From NCBI GenBank assembly GCA_013334865.1, contig JAAXWS010000005.1, positions 1 through 64,000 of the forward strand: DNA of 64,000 nucleotides, given 5' to 3'. Positions 14,531 through 24,012 of this stretch are shown one piece after another (position 1 is the first letter of the stretch; every line of letters starts with the position of its first letter). The notes under the pieces were generated by a model that did no database searches, was not told where the DNA came from, and was given only the letters and a program-made list of their open reading frames with translations. Origin of the DNA: Chlorobiaceae bacterium. GTDB lineage: Bacteria > Bacteroidota > Chlorobiia > Chlorobiales > Chlorobiaceae. Position numbers and translations under genes: made by a program.

Positions 14531-16279
14531 GTGAGCTACCCCCAGATCAAGTCGGAGTTGAAGGCGGAACTGTTGTCGGCCCTTCCATATTTCTACCGTA
14601 CGCTGCTGTTCAGCCTGTTCACCAACATCCTCGTCCTCGCCCCGACGCTCTATATGCTCGAGGTGTATGACCGGGTGGTCAACAGCCAGAGCTACAAGAC
14701 CCTTTTCATGCTGACCCTGCTGGTGATCGGGGCCTATATCCTTCTCGAGACGCTCGAGTGGGTCCGCTCGCGGGTACAGCAAGAAGCCGGCCTCCGCTTC
14801 GACGAGCGTCTCCGCACCAGGGTGTTCGACCTCGTGTTCGCCGCAAGGCTCCAGAATATGCCCGAAGGCCGCGCCGCCCTTGCGCTCGGAGACCTGAAGA
14901 CGCTCAGGGAGTTCATCTCGTCGCACGTGATGCTCTCCTTCATCGATGCGCCGTTCGCCCTGCTCATCCTGATCATCCTGTTCCTGATCGACCCGTCTAT
15001 CGGCTGGTTTTCGGTAGGTGGCGCGATCGTTCAGTTCCTGATCGGATTCATCAACGAAAGGAAAATAGGGGGGCCCCTGACTGCTGCCAGCCAGAGCGCC
15101 CTGAGCGCCCAGGCATATGCCTCCGGAGCGCTCAGGAACACGCAGATCGTCGAGGCGATGGGGATGCTGGGGCCGATCCGGGAGCGCTGGCTGGAACGTC
15201 AGCGGAGATTCCTGCAGGAGCAGGCCATCGCCTCCGACAGTGCCGGGTCGAATGCGGCGTTGTCGCGCCTGGTCCAGTCCCTCCTGGGTTCCCTCCTGCT
15301 CGGCCTGGGATGCTACCTCGTCATGCAGGGGAAGATCAACATGACCGAAGAGCTTGTCGGGTGGGTTCTCGGCGGCAAGGTGTTGAACCCGCTCGTGCAG
15401 ATCATCGCCGGCTGGCGCCAGGTCGAATCCGTCCGTGAATCATACCGGCGCCTGAACGGGATGATGCAGGCAATGCCCAAGAAGGAGAAGGGGATGCCCC
15501 TGCCCGCGCCCACGGGGATGCTGTCGGTCGAAGGGGTATCGGCCGGGCCTCCCGGCACGCAGTTACAGGTGCTTCGTGGGCTTGCCTTCCGGATCGCATC
15601 GGGGGACTGCGTGGCGGTCGTGGGTCCTTCGGCTTCGGGCAAGACAACCCTTGCGCGACTGCTTGTAGGCATCTGGCCGGCGATGTCTGGCAAGGTCCGC
15701 CTGGACGGCAGCGACATCTATGCATGGGATAAGGAGGAGCTCGGCCCGCACATCGGATACCTGCCGCAGACGGTGGAGCTGTTCGAGGGGACGCTCGCCG
15801 AGAATATCGCCAGGTTTGGCGAACCCGACCCTGAAAAGGTTCGTGGCGCCTGTCGCATGGTCGGGCTCGAAGGGTTTGCCGATACCCTTCCGCAGGGCTT
15901 TGATACCAATATCGGAGATGACGGTGCGTTCCTTTCAGGAGGTCAGCGCCAGCGGGTCGCTCTCGCCCGGGCTGTCTACGGCATGCCGAAGCTGGTTGTC
16001 CTCGACGAACCGAACTCCAACCTCGACGATGCCGGCGATGCCGACCTGGTCTCGACCCTGCAGCAGCTGAAGGCTCTCGGTTCCACGGTCATCGTCATTT
16101 CACACAAGATGAACATCCTCGCAGCCGTCGGTTACATGCTCGTGCTGGTCGACGGGCAGGTAAAGCTGTTCGGGCCGCGTGATGAAGTGCTCCAGGCCCT
16201 TCAGCCGAAACCGAATACTGCAGCTCCGCAGGCGGGGAGTGCGCAACCTCAGGCGGCGCCAGGAGGGACACCGTTATGA
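14531..16279 (+). CDS. type I secretion ABC transporter 1 (PrtD/AprD type)
   Basis: The 582-aa half-transporter has an N-terminal membrane domain (helices around RTLLFSLFTNILVLAPTLYM, LFMLTLLVIGAYILLETL and FALLILIILFLIDPSIGWF) and a C-terminal ATPase with Walker A GPSASGKTTL, signature LSGGQRQRVALARA, Walker B LVVLDEPNSNLDD and H-loop VISHK. No C39 peptidase-like N-terminal domain is present, as in the PrtD group that exports RTX-type proteases and lipases. I chose GTG 14531 because ACAGGA lies ten bases upstream and the length then fits the family. It overlaps the next ABC gene by ATGA. Confidence 0.88.
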   Translation: MSYPQIKSELKAELLSALPYFYRTLLFSLFTNILVLAPTLYMLEVYDRVVNSQSYKTLFMLTLLVIGAYILLETLEWVRSRVQQEAGLRFDERLRTRVFDLVFAARLQNMPEGRAALALGDLKTLREFISSHVMLSFIDAPFALLILIILFLIDPSIGWFSVGGAIVQFLIGFINERKIGGPLTAASQSALSAQAYASGALRNTQIVEAMGMLGPIRERWLERQRRFLQEQAIASDSAGSNAALSRLVQSLLGSLLLGLGCYLVMQGKINMTEELVGWVLGGKVLNPLVQIIAGWRQVESVRESYRRLNGMMQAMPKKEKGMPLPAPTGMLSVEGVSAGPPGTQLQVLRGLAFRIASGDCVAVVGPSASGKTTLARLLVGIWPAMSGKVRLDGSDIYAWDKEELGPHIGYLPQTVELFEGTLAENIARFGEPDPEKVRGACRMVGLEGFADTLPQGFDTNIGDDGAFLSGGQRQRVALARAVYGMPKLVVLDEPNSNLDDAGDADLVSTLQQLKALGSTVIVISHKMNILAAVGYMLVLVDGQVKLFGPRDEVLQALQPKPNTAAPQAGSAQPQAAPGGTPL

Positions 16280-18006
16280 AGAAACCCCGTTTTTCCGAAC
16301 GCAGCGACCTGACACGTCATCTCTGGGCTTTCAGGAAGGAGTTCGCCTGGGTGGGCATCTTCAGTTTCATCGCCAACCTCCTCATGCTGACGCCGACCCT
16401 GTACATGCTGCAGATCTACGACCGGGTCTTCAAGAGCCGGAGCGAGCTGACGCTGCTGTTCATCACGCTCATCGTGGTCTTTTTCTATGCCGTCATGGCC
16501 ATAGCCGAATGGCTGAGGTCGCGGCTCCTGGTCCGCGGCGGTGTGAGGATGGACGAGGCCCTCAACAGCATCGTGTTCAACGCCAGTTTCGAGCGGCACC
16601 TGAAGGAGGCCGGCCGCAATCCGGCTGAGGCCTTTACAGACCTGACGACCATCCGCCAGTTCCTGACTGGCAACGGGATCTTCGCCTTTTTCGACCTCCC
16701 GTGGACTCCGATCTACATTGCGGTGGTCTTCCTGCTGAACCCGTTCATCGGGTGGCTTTCGATCCTGTTCGTCTGCATCCAGCTCGGCATGACCCTGTGG
16801 AACAGCCGGTCGACGTCGGGCGATATCGAGCAGGCTTCCGAGGCTGCCGCGAAAGGGAGCGGCTATGTGATGGGCAAGCTGCGGAACATCGAGCCCGTCC
16901 ATGCGATGGGCATGCTCCCGAGCCTGCGAAGCCGCTGGCAGGAGCTGTATGCCGATGCGCTCGACAAGGGGGCGCGCGCCAGCCACAAACAGCACAAAAA
17001 CCAGGCGGTCTCAAAGCTTGTCCGCTACAGCATGCAGTCCCTGACCCTCGGCGCCGGAGCGCTGATGGTGCTCGACGGCCGCATGGCTGCCGCCGGCATG
17101 ATCGCGGCCAACGTGCTGATGTCCCGTGCGCTGCAGCCCATTGATCTGGTCATGTCGGCCTGGAAGCCGTTCATCCAGGCCAGGGAGGCGTTCCGCCGAA
17201 CCGAGGCGCTGCTTTCGGAATTCCCCGGACGCCCTGCTGGTGAAGCCTGTGCCGAACTGCTGGGCCAGGTGTCGCTGGAATCCCTTGCTGCAAGGGCTCC
17301 GGGGCGCCAGGCACCTATTCTCCAGGGGATCGGCCTGGATGTTCCTGCCGGCACCGTCGTCGGTATCGTCGGCCCGTCGGGTTCCGGCAAGACGACGCTC
17401 GCTCGCTGCATTGTCGGCGCCTGGCCGGATGTCGAGGGACGGGTGTTGATCGACGATATCAACGTAGGACTTTACGACCGTCCGGCCCTCGGGCACAGGA
17501 TCGGTTATCTTCCACAGGACATCGAACTGTTCGACGGTACCATTGCGGAAAACATTGCGCGGTTCTCGCAGGTCGACCCGGCAAAGATCATCGAGGCGAC
17601 CCGGCGTACCGGCATCCACGACATGATCCTCCGCTTCCCGAACGGCTACAACACGCAGGTCGGCGAGGCCGGAGGCATGCTGTCCGGCGGGCAGCGGCAA
17701 CGCATCGGCCTGGCGCGCGCCCTTTACGGCAACCCGGCGCTCGTGGTGCTCGACGAGCCGAACTCGAACCTTGACGACGCAGGCGATCGCGCGCTGGTCC
17801 AGGCGGTAACCGAACTCAAGCAGTCCGGCAGGACGGTTTTCCTGATCACCCATCGCCCGAACATCCTTGCCGTCGTCGACAGGCTGATCGTCATGAAGGA
17901 TGGGCGGGTCGAACATTACGGGCCGAGGGAGGGCGTGCTGGAGGTGCTCCGTGCCCGGGCCGCGCAGGCTTCCGGTCCTGTCGCCCCTTCGGCCAACCGA
18001 GTATGA
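16276..18006 (+). CDS. type I secretion ABC transporter 2 (PrtD/AprD type)
   Basis: The 576-aa half-transporter has the same architecture as its neighbour but only partial sequence identity. Membrane helices are near FSFIANLLMLTPTLYMLQIY and FITLIVVFFYAVMAIAEWL. The ATPase has [41 protein letters not shown] and LITHR. Both ABC proteins keep every ATPase motif, so a heterodimer with two active sites, or two separate exporters, is possible. The ATG overlaps the previous stop codon. Confidence 0.88.
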   Translation: MKKPRFSERSDLTRHLWAFRKEFAWVGIFSFIANLLMLTPTLYMLQIYDRVFKSRSELTLLFITLIVVFFYAVMAIAEWLRSRLLVRGGVRMDEALNSIVFNASFERHLKEAGRNPAEAFTDLTTIRQFLTGNGIFAFFDLPWTPIYIAVVFLLNPFIGWLSILFVCIQLGMTLWNSRSTSGDIEQASEAAAKGSGYVMGKLRNIEPVHAMGMLPSLRSRWQELYADALDKGARASHKQHKNQAVSKLVRYSMQSLTLGAGALMVLDGRMAAAGMIAANVLMSRALQPIDLVMSAWKPFIQAREAFRRTEALLSEFPGRPAGEACAELLGQVSLESLAARAPGRQAPILQGIGLDVPAGTVVGIVGPSGSGKTTLARCIVGAWPDVEGRVLIDDINVGLYDRPALGHRIGYLPQDIELFDGTIAENIARFSQVDPAKIIEATRRTGIHDMILRFPNGYNTQVGEAGGMLSGGQRQRIGLARALYGNPALVVLDEPNSNLDDAGDRALVQAVTELKQSGRTVFLITHRPNILAVVDRLIVMKDGRVEHYGPREGVLEVLRARAAQASGPVAPSANRV

Positions 18007-18019
18007 GAAATCAAATCCA

Positions 18020-19216
18020 ATGCAAGTGAACAAGAATATTGGCGGGTCGAACAACGTGAACGGCAGTGATGCCGGCGTTCCAATCATGAAGCATGCCGAT
18101 ACCCGAGGCCCGATCAGGCTCGGCTTCTGGGTCCTGATCGTCGGATTCGGGGCATTCCTGCTTTGGGCGGCGTTTGCTCCCCTCGACGAGGGGGTCCCGT
18201 GCGGGGGGATGGTGAGCATCTCCACGAAGCGAAAGGTAGTGCAGCATCTCCACGGCGGGACGGTGACCGGTGTGGGTGTTCATGAAGGGCAAACCGTCAG
18301 GAAGGGGGAGCTCCTCCTCGAACTCGACAGCAAGGCATCGAAGGCCCGTTACGCCGAGGTCCATCAGCACTACCTGGGGCTGCGGGCTGCCGAATGCCGC
18401 TTGCTTGCCGAACAGCGGGGGGAGTCGTCCATCAGGCCGCACAAGGACCTGGTTTCAGATCCTGACAGGTCGCTGGTCGACCAGCTGCTCAGAACGCAAC
18501 GGGAGCTGCTCGATGCCCACACGACGACAATCCGGCTTTACCGGGAGCAGCTCGCGTCACTCAAGGATCTTGTCAGGGAGGGCTATGCCCCCCTGAGCCA
18601 GCAGCGTGATATCGAGATCAAGATCGCGCAGTTGAGAGCCGAAAGCGCGGCCCAGCTGGCCCAGGTCCAGAACGAGGTCCAGGCCGATTCAGAAAAATCG
18701 ATAGCTCTTGCCGAGGAGCTTGCCGAGACCGAGGTCCGTTCACCTTCCGACGGCCAGGTCGTCGGCCTTCAGGTACAGACTGTCGGCGCCGTCATCCAGC
18801 CGGGCCAGAAGGTTATGGATATCGTGCCTCTCAATGAATCCCTGATCGTCGAAGCGAAGATCCCTCCGCACCTGATCGACAAGGTACACAAGGGACTGGT
18901 CGCAAACGTCCAGTTCGCCTCCTTCGCAAACTCGCCCCAGCTGGTCGTTTCCGGCAGGATCGAAACGGTTTCGGCCGACCTCCTGACCGAGATGGCTTCC
19001 TCGACGGGCCAGGGTCAGCAGGCTCAGGCTCCGGTGCAGGCTTACTATCTCGCGCGGATCGCGATCACCGGGGAGGGCATGAAAACACTCGGAAGCCGGA
19101 AGCTTCAGCCGGGGATGCCGGTCCAGGTCGTGATCAAGACAGGTGAGCGCACGATGCTCGATTATATCCTGCATCCGCTGATGAAGCGGATGACGGCTTC
19201 GCTCAAGGAGGAGTGA
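18020..19216 (+). CDS. type I secretion membrane-fusion protein (HlyD family)
   Basis: The 398-aa product has a short cytoplasmic N-terminus, one membrane helix (LGFWVLIVGFGAFLLWAAFA) and a lipoyl-like half-motif (VVQHLHGGTVTGVGVHEGQT). A long coiled coil (residues about 110-245) comes next, then the second half-motif (EVRSPSDGQVVGLQVQTVG) and the HlyD C-terminal strands (LQPGMPVQVVIKTGERT). It bridges the inner-membrane ABC protein and the outer-membrane channel. ATG 18020 lies 13 bp after the preceding stop. Confidence 0.92.
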   Translation: MQVNKNIGGSNNVNGSDAGVPIMKHADTRGPIRLGFWVLIVGFGAFLLWAAFAPLDEGVPCGGMVSISTKRKVVQHLHGGTVTGVGVHEGQTVRKGELLLELDSKASKARYAEVHQHYLGLRAAECRLLAEQRGESSIRPHKDLVSDPDRSLVDQLLRTQRELLDAHTTTIRLYREQLASLKDLVREGYAPLSQQRDIEIKIAQLRAESAAQLAQVQNEVQADSEKSIALAEELAETEVRSPSDGQVVGLQVQTVGAVIQPGQKVMDIVPLNESLIVEAKIPPHLIDKVHKGLVANVQFASFANSPQLVVSGRIETVSADLLTEMASSTGQGQQAQAPVQAYYLARIAITGEGMKTLGSRKLQPGMPVQVVIKTGERTMLDYILHPLMKRMTASLKEE

Positions 19217-19221
19217 CCGAA

Positions 19222-20619
19222 ATGAACGGAACGCGAAGATGGTTTGGTGATTTCCGGCAGGCAGGAAAAGGTGCTACCCGTGGAATGACTGTTTTCCGCT
19301 GGTTCATTCCTGCCGCGATCCTGCTGGCGCCCCGTGCCCTTCCTGCCGAAGAGCCGCTCAGCCTCACCGGGGCGTATGCATATGCGGTTCATTCCGATGC
19401 GCGGATCCGATCGGCCGAGGCAGACCACTCCATTTCAAGGGAGGAGGTATCCAAGGCGGTGTCGGCGTTCATGCCAACCATCAGGGCTTCGGCTTCCCGG
19501 GGGCGCAACAGGACGGAGAGCGTGATCCCGTCCGCTTATCAGGATCAATATTACAACACGATTAGCAACTCGCTGACCCTGAAGCAGCCGCTGTTCAACC
19601 TGCAGAACGTTTCGTCGCTGAAGCAGGCAAAGGCTATCGACGCCAAAAGCGAATGCATGCTGGCCCATGAACACTCTTTGCTTATCGTGCGTACCGCCGA
19701 GGCTTTTTTCAACGTGCTCTTCGCCGAGGAGAGCCTGGCGTTCTCCCGGTCGCAGACCACGGCGGCACTTGGTCAGCTTCAGCAGGTGAAAAAACGCTAC
19801 ACCGGCGGCTTCGGTACGCTGACGGAGGTCAATGAAGCCCAGGCCAACTACGACGTTGCGATTGCCGAAGAGGCGACCGGCGTCAGCAACCTGGACGCCA
19901 GCCGGCATGAACTCGAGCGCATCACCGGTATCTATGCCGAAAAACTCTATCACCTGGCGCCAGAGAAGCTGGTATTGAATAAACCTGATCCGGAGCGTGT
20001 CGAGGAGTGGATTCTCCTTGCGAAGGAAAACAACCTGCAGGTGAATGCGTCACGCAAGGAGATCGAAGTGGCCGACAGGGAGATCGACAAGAACCGGGCT
20101 TCCCGATATCCGCAGGTCGATCTTTGGGCCGGCAAGAGCTACTCCCAGAGCGAGAACAACTATACCATCGGTTCGACCTATAACACCTATTCGGTCACGG
20201 TTCAGCTCAACGTGCCCATCTACTCCGGCGGGTACACGAGCGCTTCGATCAGGCAGTCTGTCGCCAGGAAGCTGAAAGCGTATGACGACATGGAGCTCCA
20301 GGAGCGGTCCGCAACGTCGGACATCAGGAAGTACTACCATTCGCAGCTGAACAGCATCGTGCAGATCAAGGCGTACGAACAGGCGCTCAGGTCGAACGGG
20401 ATTGCTCTGGAAGGAACCCGGAAGGCGTTCCTTGCCGGATTCCGGACAAATGCGGACGTCCTCGACGCCCAGAAGAAACTGTTCGACAGCCGCCGGAACC
20501 TTGCAAAGGCCAGATACCAGTACATCCTGAGCGGCCTGATGCTGAAGGATACCGCGGGCCTCCTGAGGGTTGCCGACCTCGAAGCGCTGAACAGCTGCCT
20601 TGCTGCTCCTGGTTCGTGA
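19222..20619 (+). CDS. type I secretion outer-membrane channel (TolC family)
   Basis: The protein of about 465 aa has a signal-like segment (FRWFIPAAILLAPRALPAEE) and two TolC repeats with the usual alternation of long helices and strands: VSKAVSAFMPTIRASASRGR, GGFGTLTEVNEAQANYDVAI, VQLNVPIYSGGYTSASIRQS and RTNADVLDAQKKLFDSRRNL. ATG 19222 has AAGGAGG ten bases upstream; a GTG at 19213 and an ATG at 19285, just before the signal segment, are alternatives. The gene completes the secretion trio in one operon and overlaps the glycosyltransferase region. Confidence 0.9.
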   Translation: MNGTRRWFGDFRQAGKGATRGMTVFRWFIPAAILLAPRALPAEEPLSLTGAYAYAVHSDARIRSAEADHSISREEVSKAVSAFMPTIRASASRGRNRTESVIPSAYQDQYYNTISNSLTLKQPLFNLQNVSSLKQAKAIDAKSECMLAHEHSLLIVRTAEAFFNVLFAEESLAFSRSQTTAALGQLQQVKKRYTGGFGTLTEVNEAQANYDVAIAEEATGVSNLDASRHELERITGIYAEKLYHLAPEKLVLNKPDPERVEEWILLAKENNLQVNASRKEIEVADREIDKNRASRYPQVDLWAGKSYSQSENNYTIGSTYNTYSVTVQLNVPIYSGGYTSASIRQSVARKLKAYDDMELQERSATSDIRKYYHSQLNSIVQIKAYEQALRSNGIALEGTRKAFLAGFRTNADVLDAQKKLFDSRRNLAKARYQYILSGLMLKDTAGLLRVADLEALNSCLAAPGS

Positions 20620-20639
20620 AAACCGTCGTGATCGAAAGG

Positions 20640-21869
20640 ATGCGAATTCTGTTCATACACCAGAATTTTCCCGGACAGTTCCGGCACCTGGCCCCGGCGC
20701 TTGCAGCCCGGGGGCATGAGGTTACCGCGCTTTCGATGGCAGACCGGCCCCCCGCGGCCTGGAACGGCGTGCGTGTCATCTCCTATCGGGCAAAAAGGGG
20801 CAGCACTCCGGGAATCCATCCATGGGTCGGCGACATGGAAAGCAAGGTCATCAGGGCAGAGGCCTGTTTCCGTGCGATGCTTCAGCTCAGGGCAGGCGGG
20901 TTCATGCCCGACCTGGTCGTTGCCCATCCCGGCTGGGGAGAGAGTCTGTTCGTCAATGAGGTTTGGCCAGGAACCCGGCTTGCCCTCTACTGCGAATTTT
21001 TCTACCGGCCAGACGGGGCCGACGTGGGTTTCGATCCCGAATTCCCGCCGAAGGATCCCGAAGGCGACGCCTGCCGGCTGAGGATGAAGAACCTGAACAA
21101 CCTCCTGCATTTCGATATCGCCAGTGCCGGCCTTTCGCCCACGGCATGGCAGGCGGAGAGTTTTCCCGAACCGTTCCGTTCGAAGATCACGGTGATCCAT
21201 GACGGCATCGATACCGGAACGGTGTGCCCCGACGTGCGCGCGCGCCTGCGGTTGCCCGACGGCGCCGAACTGGGCCGGAACGACGAGGTGGTCACGTTCG
21301 TCAACCGCAACCTCGAGCCTTACCGGGGTTACCATATCTTCATGCGGGCATTGCCGGAGGTGCTCCGGCGACGCCCGAAGGCGCAGGTGGTCATCGTGGG
21401 CGGCGACGAGGTGAGCTACGGGGCGCGTCCGCCGGAAGGGAAGGGCTGGAAGGGGATTTTTGTTGACGAGGTGCGGCCGCAGCTTTCCGAAACTGAGTGG
21501 GGGCGGGTCCATTTCGTGGGGAAGGTGCCGTACCCCCAGTTCGTCAGCCTGATGCAGGTGTCGACCGTCCATGTCTACCTCACCTATCCGTTCGTCCTGT
21601 CCTGGAGCCTGCTCGAGGCGATGAGCGCGGGATGCGCCATCGTCGCCAGCGACACGGTGCCTGTCCGTGAGGCGATCCGTCATGGCGAAACAGGCCGGTT
21701 TGTCGACTTTTTCGACGTTTCGGGCCTTGCCGGCGAGGTCTGCCGGCTTCTTGACGATCCGGGGGAACGGGCGCTGTTGGGCCGGAATGCCCGTCAGGCC
21801 GCTTTGGAGATGTACGACCTGCAGCGCGTTTGCCTGCCCCGGCAGCTGGAATGGGTCGAATCCCTGTGA
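20640..21869 (+). CDS. GT4-family glycosyltransferase
   Basis: The 409-aa protein starts ILFIHQNFPGQFRHLAPALA, typical of the Glyco_trans_4_3 N-terminal domain, and ends with a GT4 donor-binding domain (VVIVGGDEVSYG, YLTYPFVLSWSLLEAMSAGC, VREAIRHGETGRFVDFFD). It is a cytoplasmic retaining transferase of unknown donor and acceptor. The frame stays open upstream to a GTG at 20616 that overlaps the TolC stop, so the gene belongs to the secretion operon. A cargo glycosylation or cell-surface role is inferred from that linkage. Confidence 0.85.
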   Translation: MRILFIHQNFPGQFRHLAPALAARGHEVTALSMADRPPAAWNGVRVISYRAKRGSTPGIHPWVGDMESKVIRAEACFRAMLQLRAGGFMPDLVVAHPGWGESLFVNEVWPGTRLALYCEFFYRPDGADVGFDPEFPPKDPEGDACRLRMKNLNNLLHFDIASAGLSPTAWQAESFPEPFRSKITVIHDGIDTGTVCPDVRARLRLPDGAELGRNDEVVTFVNRNLEPYRGYHIFMRALPEVLRRRPKAQVVIVGGDEVSYGARPPEGKGWKGIFVDEVRPQLSETEWGRVHFVGKVPYPQFVSLMQVSTVHVYLTYPFVLSWSLLEAMSAGCAIVASDTVPVREAIRHGETGRFVDFFDVSGLAGEVCRLLDDPGERALLGRNARQAALEMYDLQRVCLPRQLEWVESL

Positions 21870-21939
21870 TCACTGAGAGCGTCGTTCCTGTTTCCCACTT
21901 GCCCCAAATGTGCGTACCTTGGTAAAAAAAGAGCTTTCC

Positions 21940-22674
21940 ATGCACATCAGGAAAATCCTCGCATCCCTTGCCGTCGCGGCTTTTTCCCTTGAGTTGCAGC
22001 CGGAGGCGCTTGCCTGGCACGACCGTACCCACCTGGCCATTGCCGAGGCTGCCGGCTTCGACCTCTGGTACAGCGCGGCCGCGCCCGACGTTGCCAAGTC
22101 GAAGGCTCCGTTCACGCCGATCGAAAGCCCGAACCACTACTTCAACAACAACGCCGGCCGTGAAGTGACTGCCGAGATGGTGCGCGGCCAGGTCGACCTG
22201 TATGACCGGCCGGACGACATCGGCGAAGGGCATCTGTACGGTGCGATGATCGGTTCGGTCAGGGCGTACCGGACGGTCAGGGCGACGGGGAAGTACGCCC
22301 GGTACCCGCTGGCCTATCTGGCCCACTATGCCGGAGACCTCTCCATGCCGCTGCATAACACGGGGTTCGACGATTTCAACAGGGCGAGGCACGGTATCAA
22401 CGACGGCGTGATCGATGCCGGCGTCAGGGACAGCGTCGCCTCGATCCGGAAACGCATGGAGGTGCCGGTCATCGGCAACGAAGCCGACTTTGCCCGGGAA
22501 GTCGCGCGCGTCGCCGAGTTGGCCCGCAGGCTGGGCATGAAGATGCGCCGGGAGAACCGCGACATGACCGCGGAAGAGGCCTACACCCAGGTGACGCTCA
22601 GCGCGTCGCTGCTGAAGGCCGTGCTGGCGTATGCGGAAACTCCTGCTGCACCGGCCGCTGAGAACAAACCGTAA
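21940..22674 (+). CDS. secreted P1-nuclease / phospholipase C-like zinc protein
   Basis: The 244-aa product has a signal peptide ending near EALA|WHDRTH. The mature N-terminus WHDRTH and later histidines (IESPNHYFNNN, YLAHYAGDLSMPLHNTGFDD) match the Trp/His/Asp trinuclear zinc site of the S1/P1 nuclease and PLC superfamily. It may cleave phosphodiesters in the periplasm or outside the cell; nuclease and lipase activity cannot be separated here. It stands 70 bp after the glycosyltransferase gene. Confidence 0.75.
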   Translation: MHIRKILASLAVAAFSLELQPEALAWHDRTHLAIAEAAGFDLWYSAAAPDVAKSKAPFTPIESPNHYFNNNAGREVTAEMVRGQVDLYDRPDDIGEGHLYGAMIGSVRAYRTVRATGKYARYPLAYLAHYAGDLSMPLHNTGFDDFNRARHGINDGVIDAGVRDSVASIRKRMEVPVIGNEADFAREVARVAELARRLGMKMRRENRDMTAEEAYTQVTLSASLLKAVLAYAETPAAPAAENKP

Positions 22675-22682
22675 CCACGACC

Positions 22683-23756
22683 ATGGCAAACAGGGAACAT
22701 CTAGAACTGATACGTCAGGGAACCTCCGCATGGAACGCCTGGCGTTCCGCCAATCCTGGCATCCTGCCCGACCTTCGGGAAGCGGAGCTGCAGGGCGCCG
22801 ACCTGAGGGAGGCCAACCTCGGCGAGGCGGACCTCAACGGTGCGAAACTCGTGAGGGCGAGGTTGACGGGTGCGGACCTTCGAGGTGCCGACCTTCGTGG
22901 GGCGGACCTCTCAGGGGCCATCCTCGACGGCGTCGATTTCAGCAGGAGCACAATCGACATCCTGACCCGTTACGAGGGGGTGCAGGGGTGCGATATCGGT
23001 GTTAACGGCCTCTATTCGGCCGCAACCGATTCTGCGGCCCTGATGCGGATCGACCCGCCCGGCAACTCCATGCAGGGGGCGAACGCCGAGGCGGTCATCG
23101 AAAGCCTCAAGCAGGCCCGCAAGCTGCACACCTTCTCGCTGCTGCTTGCCGGCATCGCCATGCTGTTCATCGTCATCAAGCCGAAGACGATCACCCTGCC
23201 GTACCTTGCCGGATCGTTCAAGTTCGACGAACTGAGCTACACCTTCCTGGCGACCATCCTTTCGACCATGCTCCTGAGCCAGGTGTCGTCGTTCCTCGAC
23301 TCGGCCCTGCAGGGCGCGCACTACCTGAACGACCGGCGCGCAGCCATGCTCGTCGGCCACTTCCCCTGGCTGCTCTCCAAATTCGAGAGCGATCCGGCCA
23401 TGCGCCGCCAGTCCAGGCTCCAGCGCTTTTTCCTGGTCTATCATCCGCTGCTCTACATCTACTTTTTCGTGAAGTGGGATGCCCTGCTTGCCGGCGACTG
23501 GACGGGCTTCATCGACCATTACCGCGAGCTTCCCGTCGTGCTCGGCGAATACCTGCTTCCGGTGGTTTACGTGATCCTGATCGTGCTTTGCCGTCAGATC
23601 TTCAGGATGTCGGAAGGGTTCCAGCGGCCGATCCTGTTCGACATCGAGACCGAACGGGAGCGCCGGAGCGATATGGAGCGGCTTGCCGAGGCCCTTGAAA
23701 AGCAGGCCCACCAGACCACCGAGCTGATCGAACTGATACGAAAGCGAGACAGGTAG
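22683..23756 (+). CDS. pentapeptide-repeat membrane protein
   Basis: In this 357-aa protein residues about 30-85 form pentapeptide repeats of the A(D/N)LRG type (GADLREANLGEADLNGAKLV...). Residues about 140-330 contain four hydrophobic helices (FSLLLAGIAMLFIVI, TFLATILSTMLLSQV, LLYIYFFVKWDALLAG, LLPVVYVILIVLC). The C-terminus is a short coiled coil. The repeat is a right-handed quadrilateral helix that mediates protein contacts; the function of this membrane variant is unknown. ATG 22683 lies 8 bp after the previous gene. Confidence 0.8.
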   Translation: MANREHLELIRQGTSAWNAWRSANPGILPDLREAELQGADLREANLGEADLNGAKLVRARLTGADLRGADLRGADLSGAILDGVDFSRSTIDILTRYEGVQGCDIGVNGLYSAATDSAALMRIDPPGNSMQGANAEAVIESLKQARKLHTFSLLLAGIAMLFIVIKPKTITLPYLAGSFKFDELSYTFLATILSTMLLSQVSSFLDSALQGAHYLNDRRAAMLVGHFPWLLSKFESDPAMRRQSRLQRFFLVYHPLLYIYFFVKWDALLAGDWTGFIDHYRELPVVLGEYLLPVVYVILIVLCRQIFRMSEGFQRPILFDIETERERRSDMERLAEALEKQAHQTTELIELIRKRDR

Positions 23757-23759
23757 TAT

Positions 23760-23797
23760 TCGTGACGCGTCATGCGTCACGAGTGATGCGTGATGAG
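23760..23797. repeat. GTGACG/CGTCAC low-complexity palindromic repeat
   Basis: Permutations of CGTGACGCGTCATGCGTCAC follow the pentapeptide gene. The same degenerate motif recurs at 54118-54147, 54259-54330, 56318-56362 and 56499-56530. Confidence 0.65.
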
Positions 23798-24012
23798 ATA
23801 TTTACTATCCTTGTGTATATTCCGTATATGAAAGCAGGCGGCGTCTGTTCGGATCCCCCCGGTCGAACCTGACATCTCTTTCCCGTCCTGTACTTCCGTC
23901 GATCGTTGTCTCCTTTCCTTTCCGTACATCCAGGCGCTCCATTCAGGCGCAAGGTTCATTGCCGTAATCCGTTCCCGAGACCCCCACAAACCCAAAACAC
24001 TGGAGGAGCGCA

